Source: Alkalinema sp. CACIAM 70d (GTDB lineage: Bacteria; Cyanobacteriota; Cyanobacteriia; Leptolyngbyales; Leptolyngbyaceae). From it: DNA of 55,025 nucleotides. Position 1 is the stretch's first letter; every line of letters begins with the position of its first letter. The DNA lies in NCBI GenBank assembly GCA_002148405.1, contig MUGG01000111.1:1-55025 (forward strand). Reading direction: 5' to 3'. The position numbers and the translations under genes were made by a program. Positions 43,571 to 53,356 of this stretch are shown in pieces. The notes below the pieces were generated by a model. The model did no database searches and was not told where the DNA came from. It saw only the letters and a list, made by a program, of their open reading frames with translations.

Positions 43571-43951
43571 CTATTCAGATAAGTCTTCACCTTCTACTTC
43601 TGGAGTTTCTGGTATCACTCTGGGTTGACTCACTTTACCCTGTTCGTAGGTTTTACCCATTTTGGGCGCAGTGGGTAAATTTGGCACCGTATTCCAGAGT
43701 TCGGAGGGTTTATCTTTGCCAATCATAATGATTTGTGCGGGGGCATTGGGATCCAACTTATAGCGTGGTGCTGGACTGGAAGACTTGCCGCAAATGTGGG
43801 AAAGATCCACCGTTTGCCCGGATGTGTTTTCCATTTCGCACAGAGAATCCTGTTGAGGCTGTGGGTTAGCGCGGCTGGCAATGCCCCAAGACACGGCTGC
43901 TCCCAACAACACGATCGCAACACTACCTAAGACGATTTGTTTCTGATGCAT
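43571..43951 (-). CDS. small exported or membrane-anchored protein, unknown function
   Basis: The 126-aa protein has an N-terminal hydrophobic helix (residues about 6-24, KQIVLGSVAIVLLGAAVSWG) acting as signal or anchor. A short domain with two Cys (SLCEMENTSG, SHICGKSSSP) follows, then a region containing RYKLDPNAPAQIIMIGKDK and a Pro/Glu-rich tail. I do not recognise the family. It lies 77 bp downstream of the trypsin-like protease gene on the same strand and might be co-transcribed with it. No catalytic motif is visible. Confidence 0.65.
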   Translation of the reverse strand: MHQKQIVLGSVAIVLLGAAVSWGIASRANPQPQQDSLCEMENTSGQTVDLSHICGKSSSPAPRYKLDPNAPAQIIMIGKDKPSELWNTVPNLPTAPKMGKTYEQGKVSQPRVIPETPEVEGEDLSE

Positions 43952-44028
43952 AGCTATTCCTCTATCCTTGAAGCGCTTTGGGTTTGGATCAATTGATTCG
44001 CTGACTGCGCGGTTAAAGTTTTTCTGCG

Positions 44029-44916
44029 TTAGACCCGAGGGACGATCGTTGACCCTGCACCTTTGGTTTTCCGCAGGGCTTCTAGGGCAGGCATGAAGCG
44101 ATCGATCGGCACCGCCGCACTAAATAACGTAATTTGAGTTTTAGGATCGAAAAAGGCCGCGACTTGTATCCCTTGTAGCTTGCGATCGCGGGTATGAATT
44201 CCAGTACCCGAAGACCCTGGAGTTCCATCGCAGTCATGGATGATCAGGCCAATTTCCACAGACAGAAAATTACAATTGAAATGGGCACCGGGAGTTTGGC
44301 CTTTGATATCTCCAGGTTGGGCTTTTGCCGCCGTCGGCCAATCCCCTGAGTAGCCGATGAGGTTTACTTTTTTGCCAACAGCCGTTAATCCTGCTTGATT
44401 GATATCGGTAGACCAATTCGTTTGGCCAAACCATCCGGTGGATTTGCCCAGACTGCGGTTAAAGCGAACGATCGCCCAGTCACGAGGATAATCTCCAACT
44501 TTTCTCGGAGAAAAATCAAGTCCCGTCCAAATAACATCCACATTGGCAGCCTTGTAGTAGCGATCACCGTGGGATATTGCATAGGCTTTCACTTGCAGTG
44601 GCCCATTGCCCTCATCATCCAAAAGACAATGGGTATTCGTTAACCCGAGGTTAGTCCCCACGACCGTAAAAGTGCAGGAATAGAATAGACCATTTGCTTT
44701 TTGAATTTCCAATTGTCCTACCGCTTTGCGTTTGTTACGCTTCATCCAACTGTAGGAGGGAGTCACACGATCGTCTTGGCCAATCACCCCGATCGGAGGA
44801 TTTTTAGAAGTGGATTCCTGGGCTTGGGCAGGAGATTGGACTCCCTCTAATAAGCCGATCGAGGTACTGGTTAACCCGGTCAGTAACAGCGCTTTCAAAA
44901 TTTGTAGTATTGACAT
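44029..44916 (-). CDS. exported trypsin-like (S1) serine protease
   Basis: The 295-aa protein has a signal peptide (cleavage near PAQA) and a chymotrypsin fold. The catalytic His lies in LTNTHCLLDDEGNG, the Asp in YPRDWAIVRFNRS, and the Ser in CDGTPGSSGTGIHTRD, where the usual GDSGG is replaced by PGSSGT, as in V8/glutamyl-endopeptidase-like members. Cys residues (SCTFTV, THCLLD, FNCNFL, HDCDGT) could pair in two disulfides. Likely role: periplasmic or secreted proteolysis. The small exported gene at 43571 follows in the same direction; an operon is possible. Confidence 0.88.
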   Translation of the reverse strand: MSILQILKALLLTGLTSTSIGLLEGVQSPAQAQESTSKNPPIGVIGQDDRVTPSYSWMKRNKRKAVGQLEIQKANGLFYSCTFTVVGTNLGLTNTHCLLDDEGNGPLQVKAYAISHGDRYYKAANVDVIWTGLDFSPRKVGDYPRDWAIVRFNRSLGKSTGWFGQTNWSTDINQAGLTAVGKKVNLIGYSGDWPTAAKAQPGDIKGQTPGAHFNCNFLSVEIGLIIHDCDGTPGSSGTGIHTRDRKLQGIQVAAFFDPKTQITLFSAAVPIDRFMPALEALRKTKGAGSTIVPRV

Positions 44917-45300
44917 AACGCAATCAGGTGAGTTGTTGAGTTTGAGGAAGCTTTTAGGCTCTATGCAGTTTGCGCCTTAAGATTAGCCAAGGGCATTAAG
45001 ACTTGTCCTAGGCTGACTATCTTCTGCGTAGAATCTACAGTTTTTGTAAAAGAGACTCCGTATTCCTTTTAAAATTGCCGATTTTGAGGATGACTAACCA
45101 TCGCAGATTTACGGATTTTGGCCAACCGAGACCCATTTCCACAAATTTCTACAAACTGGAACTCGTTTTAGGAACTAGCTAAGAAATAACATCCCTGATT
45201 TAGTCACTCACCAACCCGTCCACCAACCTATCCATCTATCCACCAACCCATCTATCCACGGGAGATTTTATTTGTACGCTGTTCCCTTACTGGATCGGAC
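44917..45300. other. intergenic stretch with CCACCAACC repeats
   Basis: No ORF is supported. Imperfect CCAACCCATC/CCACCAACCTATC units stand in series around 45212-45260. The region contains the promoter of the serine protease gene. Confidence 0.5.
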
Positions 45301-45708
45301 TTAATCAATCGCTGATGCTTTGAGGTGAGCTAAGTAGCGTTTGAAATCGGGCAAGAAGATAATTCCCAAACCAATCAAAGCCAGCAGATTGAAGGAAAGG
45401 AGAACCTCGACCACAAAACAGACAACGACCGCGACCCATTTTCCTTTTGACGCAAAGAAAAGCGCTAACGCCGTAGGAATCAACCCCGTAATCATTCGTC
45501 CGGTGAAATAGCCTGCATCGTAGGCACGATAGGCCGCTAACGATTTGGCCGGAGTCTGATTGACCAACTGCTCTTGAAAACCCAGCCAAAAGCCAGAGGT
45601 GGCTTTAAAGGAAATAGTGGCGATCGCGATCGCAATCAAGAGGCCAATCAAGGTAATTTGGAGCCAGCACAAAACGCGGAAAGCTTTATAGGCAAACGGT
45701 TGTTCCAT
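45301..45708 (-). CDS. small membrane protein, unknown function
   Basis: The 135-aa protein starts MEQPFAYKAFRVLCWLQITL and has three to four hydrophobic helices (about 10-35, 70-88, 90-115). Loops between them are polar, with a KRYLAHLKASAID end. No family recognised. I prefer the ATG at 45708 to a GTG two codons upstream. It lies downstream of dxs on the same strand but is separated from it by a terminator. Confidence 0.65.
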   Translation of the reverse strand: MEQPFAYKAFRVLCWLQITLIGLLIAIAIATISFKATSGFWLGFQEQLVNQTPAKSLAAYRAYDAGYFTGRMITGLIPTALALFFASKGKWVAVVVCFVVEVLLSFNLLALIGLGIIFLPDFKRYLAHLKASAID

Positions 45709-45740
45709 AGACACAACTCTTCTGTAAACTCCTGGGAATG

Positions 45741-45765
45741 AAAAAAGGAGAGCAATCTGCCCTCC
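45741..45765 (-). terminator. terminator of dxs
   Basis: On the minus strand GGAGGGC, an AGATT loop and GCTCTCC (one G-T pair) are followed by TTTTTT. It lies about 130 bp past the dxs stop. Confidence 0.8.
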
Positions 45766-45894
45766 TTAAGCTAAATGGGTTGACATTAGCGTAATCCCTG
45801 AATCCGCTGGTGAATGGGTCGATCGGAGTCCAGCATCCTGTGACGTATCCCAAACCTTCGATCGTCCCAGTTTCCCCAAGCGGAGAACACAGGA

Positions 45895-47787
45895 TTACAC
45901 GCCAACCTTAGACGGTGTAGGTTGCAGAATCTTGAGGATACGATCGGCCATTTGCGGCGGTGTCAACTCTAACTCTGCTTTGGATTGCTCTGGCGTAGCA
46001 TGTTCCACCAACAGATCGGGCACCCCAATTCGCGTCACCGGAACCGTAATCTCAGCATCCATCAATGCTTCCACAACCGCAGAGCCAAATCCACCAGGCA
46101 AGCAACCTTCCTCAAAGGTCACTACGCGACCGATCTTCTGGGCTAGGGGCAGAATCAACTCCGTATCCAGAGGCTTGGCGAACCGAGCGTTCACCACCGT
46201 CGCTTCAATACCATGCTCATGCAGGATTTCCGCCGTTTGTAGGCTGGGGTAAACCATAGAACCGTAGGCTAGTAGCAAAATGTCATCGCCGTGGCGCAGA
46301 ATTTCACCCTTACCGATTTCCAAGGGTTCCCAACCCTCTTCCATCAGGGGCACCCCGTAGCCATTGCCCCGTGGATAGCGCATGGCGATCGGGCCATCGG
46401 TGTAGTTAATCCCCGTCACGAGCATCCGCTGGAGTTCCGCTTCATCCTTGGGAGCCATCATGACCATGTTAGGAATGCAACGCAGGTAAGAAATGTCATA
46501 CATCCCTTGGTGCGTCGGGCCATCAGACCCCACAATCCCCGCCCGATCCATGCAGAAAAAGACCGGCAGATTTTGAATGCAGACATCATGAATGATCTGG
46601 TCAAAGGCCCGCTGGAGGAAGGTGGAGTAGATCGTGGCGATCGGGCGCATCCCCTCGCAAGCCAAGCCTGCCGCCAAGGTCACAGCATGCTGTTCTGCAA
46701 TGCCCACATCCACATATTGCTTAGGAACCCGCTTCTGGAAAATATCCAGCCCTGTCCCCGTGGCCATCGCCGCAGTAATCCCAATAATTCGGGGATCATT
46801 TTCTGCCAAGGTAGACAGAGTTTCGCCAAACACCTTGGAATAGCTGGGGGGCTTGGGTTTGCTGGAGGGGATGGCTTTCCCCGTCGCCAGATTAAAGGGA
46901 TTCTGGGCGTGATAGCCAACTTGATCCTTTTCAGCAATTTCATAGCCCTTGCCCTTGGTGGTGGAAACATGCACCAGCACCGGGCCGGGATGCTTGTGGG
47001 CCTCCCGGAAGGTCTTAATCAGTTCTTCCAGGTTATGACCATCCACTGGGCCAATGTAGGTAAAGCCCAATTCTTCAAAAACGGCTCCCACTTTGGAGAC
47101 AGCCAACCGTTTCATCCCTTCTTTGACGCGATTCAACTCCGGCGAGAAGGGTAGGTTGCGAATTTGTTCCTCTAGGTTGTCACTGAGGAATTGCATGGGG
47201 GGGCTGAGACGAATCTTGTTGAGATAGCGGGGAATGGCACCGACGTTGGGAGAAATGGACATTTCATTGTCGTTCAAGACCACTAACAACTTGGTCTTGG
47301 GCAAATGTCCGGCGTGGTTGATTGCTTCCAGTGCCATCCCGCCCGTCAAGGATCCGTCACCAATCACGGCTACGCATTTGAAATTGTCCCCTTTAGCATC
47401 CCGCGCGAGGGCCATGCCTAGAGCTGCGGAAATACTGGTAGAAGCATGACCGGCTCCGAAATGGTCAAACTTGCTTTCACAGCGCTTTAGATAACCCGCA
47501 ATACCATCTTTCTGGCGCAGGGTGTGGAAATCGTGGTAGCGACCCGTGATCAGTTTGTGGGGATAGGCTTGGTGGCCCACATCCCAAATCACTTTGTCCT
47601 TATCCAGATCTAGAGTTTGGTAGAGAGCCAGAGTCAATTCAACAACACCAAGGCCGGGTCCGAGGTGTCCCCCACTGGCAGCGACTGTCTGGAGATGCTT
47701 TTCACGAATCTGACGAGCAATGTCTTGAAGCTCCTTAATTGACAGACCGTGCAACTGGTTAGGGTGGGTTATGTCACTCAGATGCAT
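45895..47787 (-). CDS. dxs: 1-deoxy-D-xylulose-5-phosphate synthase
   Basis: DXS condenses pyruvate and glyceraldehyde-3-phosphate using thiamine diphosphate, the first step of the MEP pathway that supplies isoprenoids for chlorophyll phytol, carotenoids and quinones. The 630-aa protein has [37 protein letters not shown] and the TPP motif [20 protein letters not shown], with the second domain [20 protein letters not shown] and [20 protein letters not shown]. Length is typical. Its upstream gap of about 550 bp carries tandem repeats and presumably its promoter. Confidence 0.98.
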   Translation of the reverse strand: MHLSDITHPNQLHGLSIKELQDIARQIREKHLQTVAASGGHLGPGLGVVELTLALYQTLDLDKDKVIWDVGHQAYPHKLITGRYHDFHTLRQKDGIAGYLKRCESKFDHFGAGHASTSISAALGMALARDAKGDNFKCVAVIGDGSLTGGMALEAINHAGHLPKTKLLVVLNDNEMSISPNVGAIPRYLNKIRLSPPMQFLSDNLEEQIRNLPFSPELNRVKEGMKRLAVSKVGAVFEELGFTYIGPVDGHNLEELIKTFREAHKHPGPVLVHVSTTKGKGYEIAEKDQVGYHAQNPFNLATGKAIPSSKPKPPSYSKVFGETLSTLAENDPRIIGITAAMATGTGLDIFQKRVPKQYVDVGIAEQHAVTLAAGLACEGMRPIATIYSTFLQRAFDQIIHDVCIQNLPVFFCMDRAGIVGSDGPTHQGMYDISYLRCIPNMVMMAPKDEAELQRMLVTGINYTDGPIAMRYPRGNGYGVPLMEEGWEPLEIGKGEILRHGDDILLLAYGSMVYPSLQTAEILHEHGIEATVVNARFAKPLDTELILPLAQKIGRVVTFEEGCLPGGFGSAVVEALMDAEITVPVTRIGVPDLLVEHATPEQSKAELELTPPQMADRILKILQPTPSKVGV

Positions 47788-48335
47788 GGGGTATCCTTCG
47801 GTTGTACGCTAAGTGGATTGGCGATTTAACAGGTAGCTGTTTCGTTGACAGAATGTCTGTAATTCACAGAATGTCTGCATAGCATGTCTGTATAGCATTC
47901 AGCTTATAGCGATCGCGGGATCCATTGTCTCCGTTGCGGGTTAGGTTTATCCGCACAGTCAAGGGTCGGGATCGATCGCTACAAGTCGAAGGTGTAACTT
48001 TAGCTTTTTTCACTGTAGTTCATCAAATGGTCGCATTCAGCTTTCTGCGATGCATTTCGCAACGGTTTGAGTCAATTTGATGAAGATGTGCAAAGATGGC
48101 GGAAGAGTTACGGCTATCGTGCTTAGGCTTTTGCCAAAGCATTGTTAATTTCCCCTCCCGAAGGATGATCACCTACCCACTGGCATTAAGCGCCACGAGA
48201 AGTCCTGCGAAGAAGTCCTACTAAGCAGTTCTACTACATCTTAGAACCTGAAAAAGATTGGGAAATTGGGGAAATGTTCAGTTCGATCGTCGTGATTTCT
48301 GGCCCTATCTTGTACTGTGCGATCGCGTTTTATCT
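47788..48335. other. divergent intergenic region with 18-bp repeats
   Basis: No gene. ACAGAATGTCTGTAATTC (47849-47866) is followed by ACAGAATGTCTGCATAGC (47867-47884) and a shorter ATGTCTGTATAGC, a tandem with period about 18. A further pair, GAAGTCCTGCGAA/GAAGTCCTACTAA, stands near 48200. The region contains promoters for dxs and for the Cys-repeat gene. Confidence 0.65.
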
Positions 48336-48983
48336 ATGCTGAAGCTTCAAATCTTCAATCGTGGTTTATCCAGGCTCAGTCTTGGCGTATTGGTTATTTC
48401 CGGCCTAGGAGGCATCGTAGGGCCTGGGCAACCCGCGATGGCTAATACCTATGAAACCTGTGCCAAGACTATGGTAAAGGCAGGGGTAGATGGTAAGGTC
48501 GCAGGGTTGGCCTGTGCCCAAGACCTGCATCCCAAGGACTTGGGCCGTTGCGTCGATCGCGTGACCCAAGCAACCCTAGGCGCAGATGCAGCGCTGTCAG
48601 CCTGTCGGCGTGTACGACGCCCCCTAGACCTAGCTGAATGTGTCACGGATATTCATGGACAAGATAAACAGGCTCCTATGCCGGAGGTTTTAGAATACTG
48701 CCGCAAGAGTTTATTGCCCACCCAGTTTGGAGAATGTGTGACGGGGCTGAGCCGAGATCCCCTGAAGCTTTCAACCCGCGAAGGATTGGATGTTTGCCTC
48801 AATGCTAGCGATCGGCCTAAGGATCTACAACTCGTTCCGTTGGAATCTGTTTTAGGCCCCAGTCAAACAACCACATCCATTACGGTACCGACGCCCGTCT
48901 CCCCTGCACCAGTCATCATGCCGACTCCAACGCCGAGTCCCACACCTGCCCCCACGACAAATGTGATTCCTCAGCGTTTCTAA
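48336..48983 (+). CDS. exported Cys-repeat protein, unknown function
   Basis: The 215-aa protein has a signal peptide (about residues 1-35, cleavage near PAMA/NTYE). The mature part shows repeated units of about 35-40 aa bearing paired Cys: ACAQDLHPKDLGRCV, ACRRVRRPLDLAECV, YCRKSLLPTQFGECV, and a last partial VCLNASDRPKDLQLV. The spacing Cys-(about 11)-Cys is constant, so each unit probably makes its own disulfide in a helical hairpin. A Pro/Thr-rich tail of about 45 residues ends the protein. I know no characterised family with this pattern. The ATG at 48336 is chosen because it starts the signal peptide. Confidence 0.72.
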   Translation: MLKLQIFNRGLSRLSLGVLVISGLGGIVGPGQPAMANTYETCAKTMVKAGVDGKVAGLACAQDLHPKDLGRCVDRVTQATLGADAALSACRRVRRPLDLAECVTDIHGQDKQAPMPEVLEYCRKSLLPTQFGECVTGLSRDPLKLSTREGLDVCLNASDRPKDLQLVPLESVLGPSQTTTSITVPTPVSPAPVIMPTPTPSPTPAPTTNVIPQRF

Positions 48984-48984
48984 G

Positions 48985-49009
48985 TGCATGTTTCTCAATG
49001 CATGTTTCG
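48985..49009. repeat. 14-bp tandem duplication after the Cys-repeat gene
   Basis: GCATGTTTCTCAAT (48985-48998) is followed by GCATGTTTCGG (48999-49009). It is located immediately past the stop codon. Confidence 0.7.
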
Positions 49010-49023
49010 GCCTATGTTATTCA

Positions 49024-49058
49024 GGGATGCTAATGTGATCTCCACTGGCATCCCTTTT
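49024..49058 (+). terminator. terminator of the Cys-repeat gene
   Basis: GGGATGC (49024-49030) and GCATCCC (49048-49054) form a stem followed by TTTT. The stretch on to 49545 carries no convincing gene; a TTG-started frame at 49078-49275 has no supporting signal. Confidence 0.8.
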
Positions 49059-49545
49059 AATGAATTGAGTTAATCAATTGAGGTTGTTGATTTCCACGTT
49101 TCACGATCGACGCGATCGATGGTCTCAGGCCGTTTCTCAGGCCATCCTACAAAAGATTGTGACTACTCCAACGGAATGCTATCAAACGATGACTACAAAA
49201 AAATCTCAGAAGTCATTAATGCCTGGTTTTCTTGAAACCACCCGATTGCTGCAAAGGGCAAATTGCTCGAAATAGCTTGGGTTTGGGGCAGACTAACGCT
49301 ACAGAACATTGAGATCGATCATCTTGGGTTTACCAAAAAATCACTAGAACTTAAGACAGTTATCACGTAAAATTCACGCTATTTTTCTTAAGATAGAGTT
49401 ATCCGGAAAGTGATTTGCCCAAAGGGAAGATCCCGGGTAGAAGGAATCAAGTCATTATCACAGCATGTCGCTCCGAAACCTTGATTTCTTGACCAACGGC
49501 CTCATTCACCTATTCGCTCCACTTGTACGCTCCAGAGGTGCCCTT

Positions 49546-49647
49546 ATGTTTAAGCCTGTAGTTCTGCAAGATAATACTGAACGCTCCGTTTTTGCGCAAT
49601 CTGCGATCGCCATGATCCTCTTTCTTTTGCTCGTGGCATTGCTGTAG
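49546..49647 (+). CDS. possible 33-aa single-helix membrane protein
   Basis: The frame from ATG 49546 encodes MFKPVVLQDNTERSVFAQSA followed by a strongly hydrophobic end (AMILFLLLVALL), i.e. one transmembrane helix after a polar N-terminus. AGAGGTG lies 6-12 nt before the ATG. A longer reading starts at ATG 49465 (60 aa). Many photosynthetic complexes contain single-helix subunits of 30-40 aa, but this sequence does not match PsbI, K, M, N, T, X, Psb30, PetG, L, M, N or PsaM as I know them. Short length makes chance possible; the helix and ribosome-binding site argue for a gene. Confidence 0.45.
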   Translation: MFKPVVLQDNTERSVFAQSAIAMILFLLLVALL

Positions 49648-49883
49648 TTAATCCGGTTCGTCACAACGCTAGTACAGCCCTTGAGACACAAGACAAAAGG
49701 AGATATACCCGACTTAAACCACTAAGACATCATAGAAGCTACAGGCAAACATGCCCGTCTATATCATAGGAAACTCTATTCAAGTCTTTGTAGCTAATGG
49801 TGTAGTTGTTAGATTAGTCTATCTATCTACTAATCCTAGGAATCATAGTTCAGTGATTGATTAAGTAGATCGATCAAAACTGT

Positions 49884-49934
49884 AAACCCTCATCTCCTTA
49901 AGTTTTAACGCTTACGGAAATGAGGGTTTATAAT
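49884..49934. terminator. long-loop hairpin, possible bidirectional terminator
   Basis: AAACCCTCAT (49884-49893) pairs with ATGAGGGTTT (49920-49929). T-rich sequence follows on both strands. It could end the small ORF at 49546 on the plus strand or chlB on the minus strand. Confidence 0.55.
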
Positions 49935-50039
49935 TAATGCCTAAAATACTGTCGCCTAAAACACTGTGGAATGAACAGAAGCGAAACTGTTCAAACAATT
50001 CAGCCCCCAGAGTTAGGCAATCCGAGGACTGAAAACGGC

Positions 50040-50059
50040 AATCATTTCAGGAAATGATT
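50040..50059 (-). terminator. short hairpin just past the chlB stop
   Basis: AATCATTTC, AG and GAAATGATT form a perfect 9-bp stem. On the minus strand it is followed by GCCGTTTTC. It lies 12 bp beyond chlB, so it is a plausible though weak terminator or mRNA 3' stabiliser. Confidence 0.5.
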
Positions 50060-50071
50060 GATTCTCAGAGC

Positions 50072-51598
50072 TTATGCACCAACGGCTTCCTTGGCGGCGT
50101 AAAGAACCTCAGCGGTAATTTCCGACAGCCCCCGATCGCGGGCAAATTTCTCCGTATTGCGTTTGACCTTGCCCCGCACAAAGCCGGGAATTTTGTTCAG
50201 TTCTGCCAAACCATCCTTACTCCAGTTCATTTCAGAATCACTGGATAAGCCTTTGGTAATGACTTCCTTGGTGTCGTGGCCACCAAAAATCTCCAACAGG
50301 TGATCTTCCATGCCTAGGGTGAAGGAGTTGTAGATCAGATCGACCAGTTGATTGGTGCCTTCGTAGCCCAACATCGGCTTATAGCCGATCGGGAAGTTCT
50401 GCACATGGATCGGCGCGGAAATGACGCCGCAGGGAATATTTAGGCGTTTACCCACATGGCGTTCCATTTGGGTGCCAAAAATAGCCGCCGGTTCCACCCG
50501 CGCTACGGCATCGCCCACGACGGTATGGTCATCGGTGATCAGAATTTCGTCGCAGTATTCCGACACTTCATTGCGGAACCACGCTTCATCGTATTTGCAG
50601 AAGGTGCCCGCCCAGACGACGTGAATGCCCATTTCCCGCGCCAGAATTTTGGTAATCGCTGCTGCGTGGGTAGCATCACCATAGACCACCGCTTTTTTGC
50701 CCGTCAGGTTTTGGCAGTCGATCGATCGGGAGAACCAAGCGGCTTGAGAAACAAAGCGGGTTTGCTCATCGATGAATTCTTCGTAATCCACAGCCACCCC
50801 GCGATCGTTGAGCAGCTTTTGCACAGCCCGGATAAAGCGAGCCGTTTCTACCACCCCCATCGGCGTAATGTCGATACAGGGCATACCAAAGGTTTGCTCC
50901 AAGTACTGGGCGGTCATCGGCCCCAATTCACGGTAGGGCGCGATATTGAACCAGGCACGGGAGAGATTTTTCAATTCATGGACGGAAGCCCCATCGGGGA
51001 TCACTGCATTGACCGTGATCCCAAGGTCTTTCATCAAGCGTTTGAGTTCCGTGCAGTCGTGGTTGTTGTGAAAGGCGAGGGTGGAAATTCCCAAAATATT
51101 CACCGACGGTTCTGGGGTTTTGTCCGTTGGGAGTTCGCCTTTTTTGCGGGCCTTTTCCGTGTAGAACTCAACAATTTGGTGCAAGGTACGATCGGCGGCT
51201 TGCAGTTCGTTGACCCGATAGTGGTTCACATCCGCCAGCAGCACATCGCTCTTGGCATCGAGGCTCGCCCGCTCCACAAAGTTCTGCAAATCTTCTTGTA
51301 GGATGCTGGAAGTACAGGTCGGGGTCAGAACGATCAGATCGGGATGTTCTTCGCGATCCTTACGGGTGATGTTGTCCACCACTTTTTCCTGGGATCCCCG
51401 CGCCAAAACATTACGATCGACCACACTGGCGGTCACTGGGGTGAAATTGCGATCGCGTTCCAGCATCGATCGCATCACGTTGAAATAGTCATCGCCTAAG
51501 GGCGCATGCATGATTGCATGAACATTTTTAAACGAGCTTGCCACCCGCAAGGTGCCGATGTGCGCGGGGCCTGCATACATCCAGTAGGCCAATTTCAT
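50072..51598 (-). CDS. chlB: light-independent protochlorophyllide reductase subunit B
   Basis: ChlB with ChlN forms the catalytic NB-protein of the nitrogenase-like dark-operative protochlorophyllide reductase, which makes chlorophyllide without light using electrons from ChlL. The 508-aa protein starts [20 protein letters not shown] and contains [20 protein letters not shown] (Cys ligand region of the 4Fe-4S cluster), [20 protein letters not shown] and the C-terminal [21 protein letters not shown] chose ATG 51596-51598, preceded by GGAGAG; the longer frame upstream is not conserved. ChlL and ChlN genes are not in the window; separation of chlB from chlLN is usual in cyanobacteria. Confidence 0.98.
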   Translation of the reverse strand: MKLAYWMYAGPAHIGTLRVASSFKNVHAIMHAPLGDDYFNVMRSMLERDRNFTPVTASVVDRNVLARGSQEKVVDNITRKDREEHPDLIVLTPTCTSSILQEDLQNFVERASLDAKSDVLLADVNHYRVNELQAADRTLHQIVEFYTEKARKKGELPTDKTPEPSVNILGISTLAFHNNHDCTELKRLMKDLGITVNAVIPDGASVHELKNLSRAWFNIAPYRELGPMTAQYLEQTFGMPCIDITPMGVVETARFIRAVQKLLNDRGVAVDYEEFIDEQTRFVSQAAWFSRSIDCQNLTGKKAVVYGDATHAAAITKILAREMGIHVVWAGTFCKYDEAWFRNEVSEYCDEILITDDHTVVGDAVARVEPAAIFGTQMERHVGKRLNIPCGVISAPIHVQNFPIGYKPMLGYEGTNQLVDLIYNSFTLGMEDHLLEIFGGHDTKEVITKGLSSDSEMNWSKDGLAELNKIPGFVRGKVKRNTEKFARDRGLSEITAEVLYAAKEAVGA

Positions 51599-51909
51599 AG
51601 AGTCTCTCCAAACTAAGCGCAGTGATGCTTCGGATCGAACGGGATATGCAGAGGTACAACCTGGCAACGGGAGTTCAACGTAATCAAAAGACATGCAGTG
51701 GGGTTGAACTTGGCCAAGTTGAACACAGTAACGTTAGACGCAATGAAGCGGAAACCCGTCACTCTGCACGGCCTGTTCCTCTCTTATACCTTGCGATGTT
51801 TGACTGACTCAATTGTTGTGACGCGAGACGAAACGATTCTTAGTGTTCTGTAACCGATCGCGGGGGCAAAACTCTCATCGGGGTGAGGCAGCCCCCTAAA
51901 TCAAACCCT
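51599..51909. other. rph-chlB intergenic region
   Basis: It contains the chlB leader and promoter region but no gene. CCCTC/GAGGG (51906-51923) at the rph stop forms a small hairpin followed on the minus strand by TTTGATTT, possibly a weak rph terminator. Confidence 0.45.
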
Positions 51910-52647
51910 CTAGCAACTGAGGGCGTAGAGGGGCTGTTTTACTTTCCGTTGCAATAGAAAAAGTTCTTGAATACCTTGATCGGCCAGATCCAAAATTTGA
52001 TTGAGTTGACGACGGCTGAAGCTACCGGATTCCGCCGTGCCTTGCACCTCAATGATCCCGCCTTCTTCGTTCATGACAATGTTGGAATCAATATCAGCGC
52101 GCACATCTTCCAAATAATTCAGATCCAGAAAGGCTTCGTCATCAATCAACCCCACGGACACTGCCGCCACTTGATGGATTAAGGGAGAGGTCTCTAGGAT
52201 GTCACGGCTGAGTAAGGAGTCGATCGCGTCCTGAAGCGCCACAAAGGCCCCCGTAATGGCCGTTGTTCGGGTGCCCCCATCGGCCTGCAACACATCCGCA
52301 TCGACAATTAACGTCCGTTCCCCCAGTCTTTCCATGTCCAAGGTCGATCGCAAACTGCGACCGATCAGGCGTTGAATTTCTTGGGTGCGGCCCGACAGTT
52401 TCATAAATTCCCGATCGCAGCGATCGTGGGTGGCTCCGGGGAGCATTCGATATTCTGCCGTCAGCCACCCTTGACCTTTTCCTTCTAAAAACCGGGGCAC
52501 TTTTTCCTGAATGCAGACCGTACACAGCACATGGGTATCCCCACATTTTGCCAGAACTGATCCCGCTGCATGTTTTGTAAAGCCACGCTCAAAACTTACC
52601 GGACGGAGTTGATCGGGTTGCCGACCGTCAGGACGCTGCCAAACCAT
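51910..52647 (-). CDS. rph: ribonuclease PH
   Basis: RNase PH is a phosphorolytic 3'-5' exoribonuclease that trims tRNA 3' ends and helps rRNA turnover. The 245-aa protein shows [60 protein letters not shown] (phosphate and RNA binding), the catalytic [20 protein letters not shown] and [20 protein letters not shown]. Length and motifs are typical. It lies 157 bp downstream of the adenylate-kinase-like gene on the same strand; a G-rich segment separates them. Confidence 0.96.
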   Translation of the reverse strand: MVWQRPDGRQPDQLRPVSFERGFTKHAAGSVLAKCGDTHVLCTVCIQEKVPRFLEGKGQGWLTAEYRMLPGATHDRCDREFMKLSGRTQEIQRLIGRSLRSTLDMERLGERTLIVDADVLQADGGTRTTAITGAFVALQDAIDSLLSRDILETSPLIHQVAAVSVGLIDDEAFLDLNYLEDVRADIDSNIVMNEEGGIIEVQGTAESGSFSRRQLNQILDLADQGIQELFLLQRKVKQPLYALSC

Positions 52648-52740
52648 GACCCATTCCTCAAGACGCTGGCAATAGGATAACAGGGGAACTCCCAGACCTG
52701 CCGTAAAGGAGGCATAAAAAATCTCCCCAGGATTGCAGAG

Positions 52741-52786
52741 GGTTGGTGTGGGTAGGGGGGTGGTGGGGTCGGTGAGTAAGTGGGTG
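52741..52786 (+). other. putative G-quadruplex motif
   Basis: G-runs at 52750-52752, 52755-52760, 52765-52768 and 52782-52784 with loops of 2, 4 and 13 nt fit a loose quadruplex pattern on the plus strand. It is the template strand for the adk-like and rph genes, lying between them. Confidence 0.45.
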
Positions 52787-52804
52787 GCTCAGTGAATTCC
52801 TGAC

Positions 52805-53356
52805 TTAGGTCGGTAAACTATCGACGATCGATTGGGTGACAGTTTCAATGGATTGGTGACCATCGATTCGCAGTAATTTGCCGCGCCATTCGTAATAGTC
52901 CAGCATGGGCAGGGTGACTTCTTGGTGCAGGGCAATCCGCCGTTCGATCGCTTCGTGGTTATCATCCTCACGGGCGCGACTGAGCGATCGTTGCAGGAGA
53001 ACCTCCGGTTCCACTTCCAAGGAAATCGCAAAGGTGAGGGATTGATTCAAACTATCCAACAAAAAGTCGAGTTCTTCTGCCTGAAACGCTGTGCGAGGAT
53101 AACCTTCTAAGATCCACCCCTGAGCCACATCGGAACGGAGCAACCGCATCTTGATGTATTCAATCATCAACTCATCGGGCACCAATTCGCCCTTTTCCAC
53201 ATAGGTGCTGACGGTTTTGCCAATTTCAGTTTCCGCCGCGATCGCATCCCGGAGGACTTCGCCGGTGGAAACAACGGTAACAGCAAGCTGTTCGGCAAGG
53301 CGTTGGGCTTGGGTGCTGCGACCGGAACCGGGGCCTCCCAGAATAATTAGGCGCAT
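52805..53356 (-). CDS. adenylate-kinase-family protein with Arg in the P-loop
   Basis: The 183-aa protein has the adenylate-kinase layout in short form (no LID insert). The P-loop is LGGPGSGRSTQAQRL, where the residue equivalent to E. coli Lys13 is Arg (R13). STGEVLRDAIAAET is the AMP-binding segment, EGYPRTAFQAEELDFLL matches the DGFPRT motif, and REDDNHEAIERRI matches the REDD arginine helix. Lys13 in adenylate kinase binds the phosphates and is normally invariant. Cyanobacteria carry their canonical adk in the ribosomal-protein cluster, so this is probably a paralogue with altered nucleotide use or a regulatory role. The fold is clear; activity is doubtful. Confidence 0.85.
   Translation of the reverse strand: MRLIILGGPGSGRSTQAQRLAEQLAVTVVSTGEVLRDAIAAETEIGKTVSTYVEKGELVPDELMIEYIKMRLLRSDVAQGWILEGYPRTAFQAEELDFLLDSLNQSLTFAISLEVEPEVLLQRSLSRAREDDNHEAIERRIALHQEVTLPMLDYYEWRGKLLRIDGHQSIETVTQSIVDSLPT

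Larger units (their letters stand above)
49648..50071. other. intergenic region with terminator hairpins behind chlB
   Basis: No gene. Besides the hairpins listed separately, it holds a 15-bp tandem duplication (GCCTAAAATACTGTC at 49940-49954 and GCCTAAAACACTGTG at 49955-49969). Confidence 0.65.

Noticed and set aside
49078..49275. TTG-started 65-codon ORF
   Set aside because: It starts directly after a terminator, has no SD and a composition that does not resemble a protein. Probably chance.
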